A DNA stretch of 13,055 nt from contig CALIBA010000045.1 of NCBI GenBank assembly GCA_938045435.1, positions 1-13,055 of the forward strand, written 5' to 3'. This document shows positions 1 through 6,650 of the stretch, one piece after another. The notes beneath the pieces are model-generated. The model saw only the letters and a list, made by a program, of their open reading frames with translations. It was not told where the DNA came from and made no database searches. The position numbers and the translations under genes were made by a program. This DNA comes from an uncultured Selenomonas sp. Lineage in GTDB: Bacteria; Bacillota; Negativicutes; Selenomonadales; Selenomonadaceae. Positions within the stretch are counted from its first letter, which is position 1. The number at the start of each line of letters is the position of its first letter.

Positions 1-15
1 AGGCACGTGGAAGAT

Positions 16-1530
16 TTACCAGATCTCCACAAGGAGCAGGAAAAAGAGCACGGTGGCGCAGGTCAACTCGATCCACTCAAACCGTTCATCGTAGTGCAGC
101 ACAGCAGAGTAGAAGATGAAGAAGGCAAAAAGCAGGAACGGGAGCACCATCGAAGGGCGCAGTACTTTTTGGTGCTGTGCTTTTTTGAGCAAAAAGAGGA
201 GCGCCGCAAAGATTTCAAGGAGCCAGAGCACCCAGTAGGCATAGGTGCCCCATGCGGGACGCTCCTCCCACCGCAGCATGTCAGCATTCCAGACGAATGT
301 GGCGAACTGGTAGTGGAAATCGTTGCACAGAATCAACACGGCGAAAAAGAGATTCACCCCAAAAACTGCACGCAGCCAACGCGGCATCCTGCGGTTGAGC
401 ACATCCTCATCCGATGCCCAAGCAATCCAGAGCAGAGCGACTGAAAGCCCTGAGCGAAAGACATAGTAGAGGTACCACAGCGTATGGGTTAGGGTAATAT
501 CGTCCGGGAGGGCAAGGATTTTTACAATGCGATCCATCTCCCAGAGGAGCAGCATGACGATCAAAAGCAGCACTGCACGCCGTGCACCACGGTGCAGTAC
601 GCGCCGATGAAGACATGCTCCCCAGAAGACGGTCAGCACGAGCGTGAGGACAAGGAGCAGCACCCGCTCATGCGGCTCCCGCAGCATGAAAGCGGGGCGT
701 GCGAGAATCTCCGTGCGGTAGAGTGTATTTGCCTGTGTTATCTCGTTTAGAAACGCATCTGCATCTGTGACGGGAGAAGCCGTGGGAATTTGTTCGATCG
801 GATAGCCGGCTTCTTTTAGATCGGTATGCAGGGAGGCGGCAAAGGTGAGCGGCCTTCTTGACAGCAGTCCCTTGGAAAAGGAGAGTGTTCCTTCTTTTGG
901 AATGCAAATCCTCAGCGGCGCACCATGGTGCACCAGATGCGCTGCCTCATGTGCGAAGAGCACATAGACATCGCCGCTGACGCCGTCCGCCTGCGCCATC
1001 TGGTACTGGTTATCACGGCGTACGGGGTAGAACAGCAGCCGATGTTCCTGTTTGAGCTGCGCGAGCAGAGAAAACACGTCCGCGAGATGAGGCTTTGCTG
1101 AAAGTCCACGCGCAAGCGCAAGAAAGAATATTTCACGTTCCGGGGCTGCATCGGGCAGAACGATGGTAACATTTTCCCGAAGATCTGCCCACCCTGTTAC
1201 ATCACAGGGACAGTCCTCCCGTACGGCGAGTACGACGACCGCAGAAAAATGCGGGTACCAATACAGCTCCTCGGAGGAGCCCTTTAGAAAATACTCCGCT
1301 TGAAAGCCATAGGCTTCAATGGCATCGACGCGTCGATCCTGGAAGAGTTCGAGTAAGTTCACCGTTGTTCCCTGCGCATGCAGTGGGGTGGAAGAGGCTT
1401 TGTGCAGGGCGTCGATGTAGTCCAAACCGAAATTTTTCTCACAGGCAACGGACAGGGGCGCTGTGGCGCTCACAGGCGTTAGCAAAAAGAACGCGCCAAA
1501 GAGCACCCAAAGAAAGGTGAACCCGTTCAT
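16..1530 (-). CDS. Exported binding-domain / 7-TM receptor-like membrane protein
   Basis: A 504-aa protein with an N-terminal signal peptide (about residues 1-23). A soluble, probably extracytoplasmic domain follows (about 25-285) that resembles a periplasmic solute-binding fold. From about residue 288 to the C-terminus there are seven hydrophobic segments, and the protein ends inside or just after the last one with no cytoplasmic output domain. This layout is like the sensory half of a 7-TM receptor kinase without the kinase. The start is set by GGAGGG six bases before the ATG. The stop lies 15 bases from the left edge, and no terminator is visible there, so a partner such as a kinase, cyclase or regulator could follow in the same operon. 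Family assignment is by architecture only; the ligand is unknown. An alternative is a membrane transport component. Confidence 0.75.
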   Translation of the reverse strand: MNGFTFLWVLFGAFFLLTPVSATAPLSVACEKNFGLDYIDALHKASSTPLHAQGTTVNLLELFQDRRVDAIEAYGFQAEYFLKGSSEELYWYPHFSAVVVLAVREDCPCDVTGWADLRENVTIVLPDAAPEREIFFLALARGLSAKPHLADVFSLLAQLKQEHRLLFYPVRRDNQYQMAQADGVSGDVYVLFAHEAAHLVHHGAPLRICIPKEGTLSFSKGLLSRRPLTFAASLHTDLKEAGYPIEQIPTASPVTDADAFLNEITQANTLYRTEILARPAFMLREPHERVLLLVLTLVLTVFWGACLHRRVLHRGARRAVLLLIVMLLLWEMDRIVKILALPDDITLTHTLWYLYYVFRSGLSVALLWIAWASDEDVLNRRMPRWLRAVFGVNLFFAVLILCNDFHYQFATFVWNADMLRWEERPAWGTYAYWVLWLLEIFAALLFLLKKAQHQKVLRPSMVLPFLLFAFFIFYSAVLHYDERFEWIELTCATVLFFLLLVEIW

Positions 1531-1623
1531 TGCCGCCCTCCGAAATTGCTCTATACCGATTATTCCTATAATATTTCTCTTTTTATATGCAAAATCCTTG
1601 TAGCAAACATTGGTTTATTTCTA

Positions 1624-1652
1624 TTGAGTTGATTGTTCTTTCATGATAAAAT
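1624..1652 (+). promoter_or_regulatory. Probable sigma-A promoter of the porin-like gene
   Basis: A TTGAGT -35 box (1624-1629) and a TAAAAT -10 box (1647-1652) are separated by exactly 17 bases in very AT-rich DNA. They lie about 70 bases upstream of the GTG at 1724. The 193-base gap between the divergent genes must also hold the promoter of the minus-strand receptor-like gene; only weak candidate boxes were found for it. Confidence 0.55.
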
Positions 1653-1723
1653 AAAAATAATAAATATAGGAGTTTCTGATAAAAGATCATTTTATTAGAA
1701 AACTTCTCAAAGGAGGCATTTCT

Positions 1724-2893
1724 GTGAGGCAGATGCTGCTGCTGAGCCTGCTTCTTTTTCTTGCGGCTTTACCGCGGGCTGTGGCTGCACCGGATAATAC
1801 CACCGACGTGGAGGAGCAGGTGCATGCAGAAGCACCTGCTCCCATGACAAGAGCAGGACAGGAGGCCGCGCCGCCTGTGAGGACGGCGCCGCGTATTACG
1901 CTCTGGGGAGATTACCGCTGGCTCTATGGGAAGGGGCAGATGCAGCTGCCGTCTGTCGATGAAAAGCGGAATGTATTCCTCTCCACGCGCCGCTTTCGTA
2001 TTGCTCCTACGCTGCATCTCAGTGATGCGTGGAGTGTGAGCGGGATGATCGAGGATATACGCTATGACAAGGATCCTGCGGGGGCATCCCATACGAGTGA
2101 TCGGCATCTTTATCTCTCGCGCCTCTATGTAGAGTACACGGATGCGCATGATGCGAAGATTCGCGCCGGTAGGTATATCTTTACGCCGATTGAGGGCAAC
2201 GTATTCGATAAGCGGGTCGAGGGGGTGCGCTACCGCCTCGGGGACAAGGACATCGGGATGACCTCTGTCTTCTACGGGCGCACCGTCGCATCGCGGGCAA
2301 AGGAGAGAAAGCGCGGCGTCATCCTCGGCTATGAGCGGAACTGGGAAAAGTGGATGGGCGGCGCATTTTACTACGACTTGCATTCAGAAGCGCCCGCCGT
2401 CACGGCTGAAGATGTGCGGCGCAGTCCGCTCTCCCTGCATGGTGGGATGGACCGACAGCGCGTCCTGGAACTCTTTGCGGGCTACCGATTTGGCCGTCAC
2501 AGCAGCTTTGAACTTGAGTATCTGCATGGACGCGCACATACGGATCTCGATGGATGGACGGAGCATGGGAGCGGTGCAGTGGCGACGCTGCGTCTTCGGC
2601 GCTCGCCCAATGTGGAGAAAGCCGGCGATTACGGACTTTGGATTTCGTACTATCATCAGCCGCGTGCGACCTTCCTTCATCATACGATGGACGGGGATCC
2701 GAGCTTTTTTGGACGCGCGGGCTTTCGCGGTTGGGGCGCACGCACGGACATCGTACTCATGCGCGGGGTTGCGCTCGCGGTCGAGGGATTCGACCTGCGC
2801 CCCGCACATCCCGCAGCTGCACTCGTACCGATGCGCAGCTATCATGGTGCACGCCAGCGCGTGCTTGGGATGAGTGTCACGGCGTATTTTTAA
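1724..2893 (+). CDS. Porin-like outer-membrane beta-barrel protein
   Basis: A 389-aa protein with a signal peptide (residues 1 to about 21, hydrophobic Leu-rich core, AVA-A type cleavage site). A short low-complexity Ala/Pro/Glu/Thr linker follows (about 22-55). The rest is alternating polar/aromatic beta-strand sequence typical of outer-membrane barrels, from ITLWGDYRW onwards, and the last residues (VTAYF) end in Phe, as in the C-terminal strand recognised by the BAM machinery. No SLH domain, common in Negativicute porins, is present. The start is GTG, chosen because AAGGAGG lies seven bases before it; the ATG three codons later would be too far. The likely role is a diffusion channel or structural barrel in the outer membrane. 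Substrate is unknown, and a non-porin barrel cannot be excluded. Confidence 0.75.
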   Translation: MRQMLLLSLLLFLAALPRAVAAPDNTTDVEEQVHAEAPAPMTRAGQEAAPPVRTAPRITLWGDYRWLYGKGQMQLPSVDEKRNVFLSTRRFRIAPTLHLSDAWSVSGMIEDIRYDKDPAGASHTSDRHLYLSRLYVEYTDAHDAKIRAGRYIFTPIEGNVFDKRVEGVRYRLGDKDIGMTSVFYGRTVASRAKERKRGVILGYERNWEKWMGGAFYYDLHSEAPAVTAEDVRRSPLSLHGGMDRQRVLELFAGYRFGRHSSFELEYLHGRAHTDLDGWTEHGSGAVATLRLRRSPNVEKAGDYGLWISYYHQPRATFLHHTMDGDPSFFGRAGFRGWGARTDIVLMRGVALAVEGFDLRPAHPAAALVPMRSYHGARQRVLGMSVTAYF

Positions 2894-2898
2894 GGGAC

Positions 2899-2917
2899 GC
2901 GCCCCCATTGGCGCTTT
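2899..2917 (+). terminator. Weak hairpin after the porin-like gene
   Basis: GCGCC (2899-2903) pairs with GGCGC (2910-2914) and is followed by TTT, six bases after the stop codon. GAC/GTC outside the stem can extend the pairing across a bulge. The short stem and T-run make this a weak intrinsic terminator candidate only. Confidence 0.3.
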
Positions 2918-2942
2918 GTCAACTGTTGTGGAGATCACGAAT

Positions 2943-3114
2943 GCAGTACGCCCACCGAAGCGAACTTTAGTGGAGCAAGCAGGGAAAGGGCGCGTTCTGC
3001 CCCCGTCGGGCTTCTTTTGTTTAAGCGAAGCGCGTTTAAGAAGTCCGACGGTATTTAGGCAGATAAGCGTTTGACTGCTTGCGAAACGATGTGTTCGCGT
3101 GGTGGGCGTACTGC
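2943..3114 (+). repeat. 172-bp nested-palindrome intergenic element (copy B)
   Basis: The ends are perfect 14-bp inverted repeats (2943-2956 and 3101-3114, GCAGTACGCCCACC). Three further paired arms nest inside: GCGAAC/GTTCGC (2960-2965 / 3093-3098), GCAAGCAG/CTGCTTGC (2975-2982 / 3075-3082) and a 14-bp arm with one G-T pair (3003-3016 / 3038-3051). It therefore folds end to end as one long hairpin-like structure. A partial copy lies inverted on the far side of the neighbouring DUF3298 gene. No open reading frame of interest is inside. It could be a MITE-like element, a structured RNA or a terminator-type interspersed repeat. Confidence 0.65.
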
Positions 3115-3160
3115 ATTATGTGAAAGACTCGGTTTTTTATGTGGTAGAAGGGGCGCCTTA

Positions 3161-4057
3161 TTACTTCATCGGATAGGCGTCTGTGAAAAGTCTCGGTGCA
3201 TCCGTGCGCGTGACTGTGATGGTAAAGCTGCCGGAAGCGTAGGGGGCGAGGGTGTACGCAGGGTAGTGAACGATGAGCTCACCGCGGTCGCCCATATACC
3301 ATGTGAATCCTGTCAGACCCTCTCCGATCGGATGGATCTGTTCGAGCTGAGCGTCGATGCTATTCTCGTAGGTTTCCTTCTCGCGCCCCGGATACTGTGT
3401 ACGGAACGCATCAATGAGCGCGGTGAGCAGCTCCTCTCTGCCGACGACAATCTCATCGAGCGCGATCTCCCTGCCAGTTGCGGCATCGAGATTCACCGCA
3501 CCCGCCGTGGAGATGGGATGCGCCCCGCCGCTGTAAGAGGCGCCGTCCAAAAAGAAGCTAATCATCTGCTTATCGACGCGCCCCCATGCGCTGATGGTGA
3601 CCATATCAAAGTAGGGAGCACCGAAAACCTCCTGCCCACTCCTTTGTGCCTCGTTGATGGTGTCGAGTACGGGGGCAGAGCTCATTTCAAATGACTTCGC
3701 CATGCTCTTGTTCCATGTGTCCAGTGCTCGCGAAAGCTGCGCAGATGCGCCGTTTGCGGGGCGCAGCGTTGGATGGCTGCCGTAAAAGAGTTTTTTGCCG
3801 TGCGCGTCATAGACCTCCGTGCACTGATCCTCGGCAATCAGCCACGAGACAGGGCTTTGAATCGAGCCGTTGAAATCTCTATGCCCCGGTGCCGCTGCCT
3901 GCTGTGTGAACTGCTTTACCGTACCCGACAGGGCAGTGCTTGGCGTAGCGTGGGCGGCTATCAAGTGGATGGGTGCCTGTAAAACGTCCGCGCCCATGGG
4001 GGCGAGAGGGATGAGCAGGAGTGCTGCTGCGATTTTGGCAAATAAAGGTTTTTTCAT
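3161..4057 (-). CDS. Exported DUF3298 (RsiV-like) domain protein
   Basis: A 298-aa protein with a signal peptide (MKKPLFAKIAAALLLIP...). A middle region (about 60-150) resembles the DUF4163-type domain that often precedes DUF3298. The motif WGRVDKQMISFF followed by GASYSGGAHP (about 157-180) leads into a C-terminal DUF3298 domain (about 185-290). In Bacillus RsiV this domain is extracytoplasmic and binds lysozyme; whether this one does is unknown. The start was set at 4057 because AGGAGG lies seven bases upstream; the frame stays open to 4147 but that extension would cross the -10 box. A paralogue lies at 5706-6578. The gene is monocistronic by position and sits between two inverted repeat copies. 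The likely location is the periplasm or outer envelope. Confidence 0.75.
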   Translation of the reverse strand: MKKPLFAKIAAALLLIPLAPMGADVLQAPIHLIAAHATPSTALSGTVKQFTQQAAAPGHRDFNGSIQSPVSWLIAEDQCTEVYDAHGKKLFYGSHPTLRPANGASAQLSRALDTWNKSMAKSFEMSSAPVLDTINEAQRSGQEVFGAPYFDMVTISAWGRVDKQMISFFLDGASYSGGAHPISTAGAVNLDAATGREIALDEIVVGREELLTALIDAFRTQYPGREKETYENSIDAQLEQIHPIGEGLTGFTWYMGDRGELIVHYPAYTLAPYASGSFTITVTRTDAPRLFTDAYPMK

Positions 4058-4135
4058 AGTGGTTCCTCCTTTTTTCTGCACGGATGAAGCCAAATTCTCG
4101 CATCCGTATTTTACGAGGGGGAGCCTCGTTCGCCC

Positions 4136-4183
4136 ATTATAGCACAAAACATCTTTTTCGTTCCACTAGAAAACACTAGAAAA
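4136..4183 (-). promoter_or_regulatory. Extended -10 promoter with tandem 10-bp direct repeat
   Basis: On the minus strand TGCTATAAT gives an extended -10 (TATAAT at 4141-4136) about 80 bases upstream of the DUF3298 start. There is no good -35 hexamer. Instead the 10-mer TTTTCTAGTG occurs twice back to back (4183-4174 and 4173-4164), ending 22 bases before the -10. A repeat of one helical turn at this position is the usual arrangement for a response-regulator-type activator, which is inferred here. Confidence 0.55.
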
Positions 4184-4237
4184 TAGGGTTCTTTTGAAAT
4201 ATTAATATTGGGGTCTTTGTCAAAAGTTACGGACAAT

Positions 4238-4358
4238 CAGCGTACTCTACGCAGACATCTCGCTCTGCAAGCGTACGTGCGCTTGTATGCTCAAATACGG
4301 TAGGACTTCTTAAACGCGTTTCGCCTCCCCGAAAGAACTCCGACGGGGCGTACAGAGC
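4238..4358 (-). repeat. Inverted, shorter copy (A) of the intergenic element
   Basis: Read on the minus strand this segment aligns with the right two thirds of the element at 2943-3114, including an exact 16-mer (CGCGTTTAAGAAGTCC; 4318-4303 here, 3031-3046 in the other copy). The order of the surrounding motifs is the same: CGTCGG, TTCTTT, GCGAA, GTATTT, AAGCG. It has its own hairpin CAAGCG/CGCTTG. The outer 14-bp terminal repeat is not conserved, so it looks like a decayed or truncated copy. It lies about 95 bases upstream of the DUF3298 promoter. Confidence 0.55.
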
Positions 4359-4382
4359 CAAGATGCAAAATTTTTTTTGTCA

Positions 4383-4429
4383 ACCTGTCATTTACTACAG
4401 TACGGTGCCCCCGGTGTTTCGGTTATAAT
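4383..4429 (+). promoter_or_regulatory. Activator-type promoter of the small exported protein
   Basis: A TATAAT -10 box (4424-4429) has no recognisable -35. The 18-mer ACCTGTCATTTACTACAG (4383-4400), which contains the dyad CTGT-N8-ACAG, ends 23 bases before the -10, so its centre sits near -43. The identical 18-mer at the same distance and orientation precedes the minus-strand operon at 9387. This is the position of a class II activator site; the protein is not identified. TGT-N8-ACA is the size of a CRP/FNR-family site, but that is a guess. Confidence 0.6.
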
Positions 4430-4476
4430 AAAGGAAACACTGATTCATTCCCTCTCTTTGTCAAGGGGGTGAAAAA

Positions 4477-4501
4477 GCTGTGCGGTTTCAGACCGCGCAG
4501 C
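4477..4501 (+). other. Strong hairpin in the 5' leader
   Basis: GCTGTGCGGT pairs with ACCGCGCAGC (one G-U pair) around a five-base loop, between the promoter and the start codon at 4535. On the minus strand the same stem is followed by TTTTTC, so it could stop antisense transcription. On the plus strand it may stabilise or regulate the leader. The function is inferred only. Confidence 0.45.
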
Positions 4502-4534
4502 ACCACGATCCATATGAAAAGGAGATGATGTTTT

Positions 4535-4903
4535 ATGAAACTTATAGCAAAGGTAATGGCGATTGCCTGCACGATGATGATCGTGATGACAGGCATAACC
4601 TTTGCCATGTGGAAAGGTACGATCAGTGAGAGCACCTTCCAGAGCCATGTGAAGGCGGCGAAGTTCGCCATCTTCGTCAAGGACGGCAGTACCATCACGA
4701 TGTACGAGCCTAGCTCCCCGTCCTCTGCGGCAAGTGAGTTTAGGAGTGCGCTGCCGAGCGGCAGACTCGATGTCTACACGGGCAATATCGCCGTGCGGGA
4801 CTACCTTGAGGAGTACGGCTTCTACGACGACTATTATAGCGGCGTGGATGTCGGCGGCGGTGCGCGTGCTTATCGCTTCACTGCATGGGAAAAGAGGAAC
4901 TGA
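4535..4903 (+). CDS. Small exported or membrane-anchored protein, unrecognised
   Basis: A 122-aa protein with a hydrophobic N-terminus (about residues 4-26, MAIACTMMIVMTGITFA) that is a signal peptide or anchor. The remaining roughly 95 residues are polar, with a Ser-rich stretch (about 59-66), a Tyr/Asp-rich segment (DYLEEYGFYDDYYSG) and a Gly-rich turn. No family was recognised. AAGGAG lies ten bases before the ATG. It is a single-gene unit closed by the terminator at 4977-5014. It appears co-regulated with the minus-strand lipoprotein operon through the shared 18-bp upstream element, so a role in the same envelope response is a reasonable inference. Confidence 0.7.
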   Translation: MKLIAKVMAIACTMMIVMTGITFAMWKGTISESTFQSHVKAAKFAIFVKDGSTITMYEPSSPSSAASEFRSALPSGRLDVYTGNIAVRDYLEEYGFYDDYYSGVDVGGGARAYRFTAWEKRN

Positions 4904-4976
4904 GAGCGTAGCAGGGGGCAGTCCCCTCGGATGAATCAGTGCTTCCTTGCATGGCTGGCTGGCTGTGAGGAAACAA

Positions 4977-5014
4977 CCCCGGAGCTTGTTGGGGATATCA
5001 AGCTCCGGGGTTTT
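4977..5014 (+). terminator. Intrinsic terminator
   Basis: A perfect 12-bp GC-rich stem (4977-4988 with 4999-5010, CCCCGGAGCTTG) with a ten-base loop is followed by TTTTATT. It ends the plus-strand small gene. On the minus strand the stem is followed by TTGTTT, so it may also help end the convergent operon. The 92 bases from here to the next gene hold nothing recognisable. Confidence 0.9.
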
Positions 5015-5106
5015 ATTGTCCCATATAGAGTAGTTGAGTCGCGGCCATCTTGCAGAGCGCTGCCTGTGCGGTGTGCGGCAGACGATACTATGCGCACATC
5101 GCGCAT

Positions 5107-5667
5107 TTATTCGTATCTCTCGTGGAGCCAGATGGAGCGGATGCCGGGGCTGCGCTCGGTGCAGATGTAGAAGGCGAGCTGTGCACTTTCGCCACTATAG
5201 GAATAAACACAGACGGGCGGCGCCGTGTGTCCGCATTTGGGAGGTGGGAGATACCCATAGGCAGATTCCAGATCGGCACGTGTGCTGCCGAGATGGATAC
5301 CGTGCGGTGTTGCAATGCTGCGTGCATGGGCAGACATGTCATGACCGTATGCGTTCACATCGTTTAACCCGAGCATGACATCGTAGACACGTGCTGCATC
5401 GGGGAGAAAACGCACCTGTAAATAATCGCCGAAGTAGTAATACGTACGCAGGGGGACAATCTGTCCGGCGAAAAATCCCTGCGCACCGTCCTCGATGCGC
5501 TCGGGTGCACCGTAACGCAGCTCTACCTCAAAACTGCTGTCGCCGATGTGAATGCCACCCAGCGCCATGTCCTCCTCCGCCAGCTCTGCTGCGCTCGCCG
5601 CAGAAAGCCCTGCCGAAAGGAGCAGTGCGCATAGGAGGAGGGCACATAGAAGTGATTTGATATTCAT
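5107..5667 (-). CDS. Secreted 'GIxLGST' two-repeat protein, downstream copy
   Basis: A 186-aa protein with a signal peptide (MNIKSLLCALLLCALL, cleavage about residue 26). Two internal copies of a GI-IG/LGS-x(n)-YG motif are visible: MALGGIHIGDSSFEVELRYG and, near the C-terminus, GIHLGSTRADLESAYG. This motif resembles the repeated small alpha/beta unit of BamE/SmpA- or BLIP-like folds; that similarity is by eye. Three C-terminal cysteines are present. The start is the ATG with GGAGG nine bases upstream; an in-frame GTG at 5709 overlaps the previous stop and has no good ribosome site. It is the last gene of the minus-strand run and a paralogue of 6651-7199, with DNA similarity strongest over the last 40 codons. 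The function is unknown. Confidence 0.7.
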   Translation of the reverse strand: MNIKSLLCALLLCALLLSAGLSAASAAELAEEDMALGGIHIGDSSFEVELRYGAPERIEDGAQGFFAGQIVPLRTYYYFGDYLQVRFLPDAARVYDVMLGLNDVNAYGHDMSAHARSIATPHGIHLGSTRADLESAYGYLPPPKCGHTAPPVCVYSYSGESAQLAFYICTERSPGIRSIWLHERYE

Positions 5668-5705
5668 AGAAAAGAACCTCCGATTCTCTCTTACCCCGCC
5701 AGCTC

Positions 5706-6578
5706 TCACCTCAGCGGATAGGCATCTTTGAATAGCTGCGGGGCGTCATCCCTCGTAATCGTGAGGGTGAAGCTGCCGGCGGCGTAGGACGTAAGTGTGG
5801 AAACCGGATAGTAGATGATGAGGCTGCCGTCCGCTGCCATGTACCAACAGAAGCTCGTGAGTCCCTTGTCTGCCGGATGCTGGATGAGGAGCGCCTCCAT
5901 GATGCCGCGTGGGAAGTCCTCCTGCAAGACATTAGAGTACTGCGTGCGGAACGCCGCCGCAATGGCCTCGATCAGCAGTGCACGGTCTGTGATGATCTCA
6001 TCGAGCGTGATCTGTCGTCCGCTCGCGCGGTCGAACGTATACGCCTCAACATGGGGATTCGGATGCGGCCCGCCCGCATAGGAGGAGCCCTCCATAAAGA
6101 ATGAGATCATCTGGTCATCGACGCGCCCCCACTGCGAAATCGGCGTGATGTCGCTGTAATAGAAGACGAGTCTTCCATCCTCTGCACGCGCTTCCTCACT
6201 GTACGTGCGTATGGGGCTGTGCCATGCACCTGTGCCGATCTCCGCATTCCACGCGTCGAATGCTTTTGCAAGCGGTGCGTTGTCATCATCCACGAGCTGA
6301 AGCTGGGGGTAGACGGCACGGTAGACTTTGACGTCGTTCTGGTCGTAGATCGTCACGATACTATCCTCGACCGTGAGCCATGGGACGGGGGACTCCACGG
6401 AGCGTGACCAGTCGTACGTCCTCGGATCCTGCCGCTCCTCTATGGACTGCGGCAGTCGTGTGTACTGCTCCGCACGATCCCCCTCCATGCCTTCTGCTGT
6501 CGAGAACGGTACGCAGAGGAGGAGAGAGGGGAGGAGAGCGGATAGAAATGGTTTGGAGAGAAATGATTTGATGTACAT
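5706..6578 (-). CDS. Exported DUF3298 (RsiV-like) protein, second paralogue
   Basis: A 290-aa protein with a signal peptide (residues 1 to about 28). A DUF4163-like region (about 60-145) is followed by the motif WGRVDDQMISFF plus GSSYAGGPHP (about 150-173) and a C-terminal DUF3298 domain (about 178-285) ending FKDAYPLR. The same ending (FTDAYPMK) closes the paralogue at 3161-4057. GGAGG seven bases before the ATG sets the start. It lies between two 'GIxLGST' genes, 38 bases upstream of one and 72 downstream of the other. There is no sigma-factor gene beside it, so it is unlikely to be an anti-sigma factor despite the RsiV-like domain. An extracytoplasmic ligand-binding role is possible. Confidence 0.75.
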   Translation of the reverse strand: MYIKSFLSKPFLSALLPSLLLCVPFSTAEGMEGDRAEQYTRLPQSIEERQDPRTYDWSRSVESPVPWLTVEDSIVTIYDQNDVKVYRAVYPQLQLVDDDNAPLAKAFDAWNAEIGTGAWHSPIRTYSEEARAEDGRLVFYYSDITPISQWGRVDDQMISFFMEGSSYAGGPHPNPHVEAYTFDRASGRQITLDEIITDRALLIEAIAAAFRTQYSNVLQEDFPRGIMEALLIQHPADKGLTSFCWYMAADGSLIIYYPVSTLTSYAAGSFTLTITRDDAPQLFKDAYPLR

Positions 6579-6609
6579 AGTTGTTCCTCCCTTTTTACGG
6601 TTCTTTCAC

Positions 6610-6639
6610 AAATGTCGTGGTACACCCACCACAGCATTT
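6610..6639 (-). other. Intercistronic hairpin
   Basis: AAATG and GTGGT pair with ACCAC and CATTT across a symmetrical two-base internal loop, in the 72-base gap between two genes of the minus-strand run. There is no T-run after it, so it is not a typical terminator. It may be a processing or mRNA-stability element, which is inferred. Confidence 0.35.
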
Positions 6640-6650
6640 GCTCCCCTTTT

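Noticed and set aside
3071..3694. Long plus-strand open frame opposite the first DUF3298 gene
   Set aside because: It is antisense to a gene with a signal peptide, a ribosome site and a clear paralogue; its own sequence has no family features or ribosome site.
4198..4230. AT palindrome AATATTAATATT and a nearby TTGACA on the minus strand as the DUF3298 promoter
   Set aside because: The spacing to any -10 is poor, and a better extended -10 lies closer to the gene at 4141-4136.
4469..4528. 19-codon leader-peptide-like frame starting GTG (VKKLCGFRPR...)
   Set aside because: The purine-rich sequence is directly against the GTG with no spacing, and there is no run of regulatory codons that would suggest attenuation.
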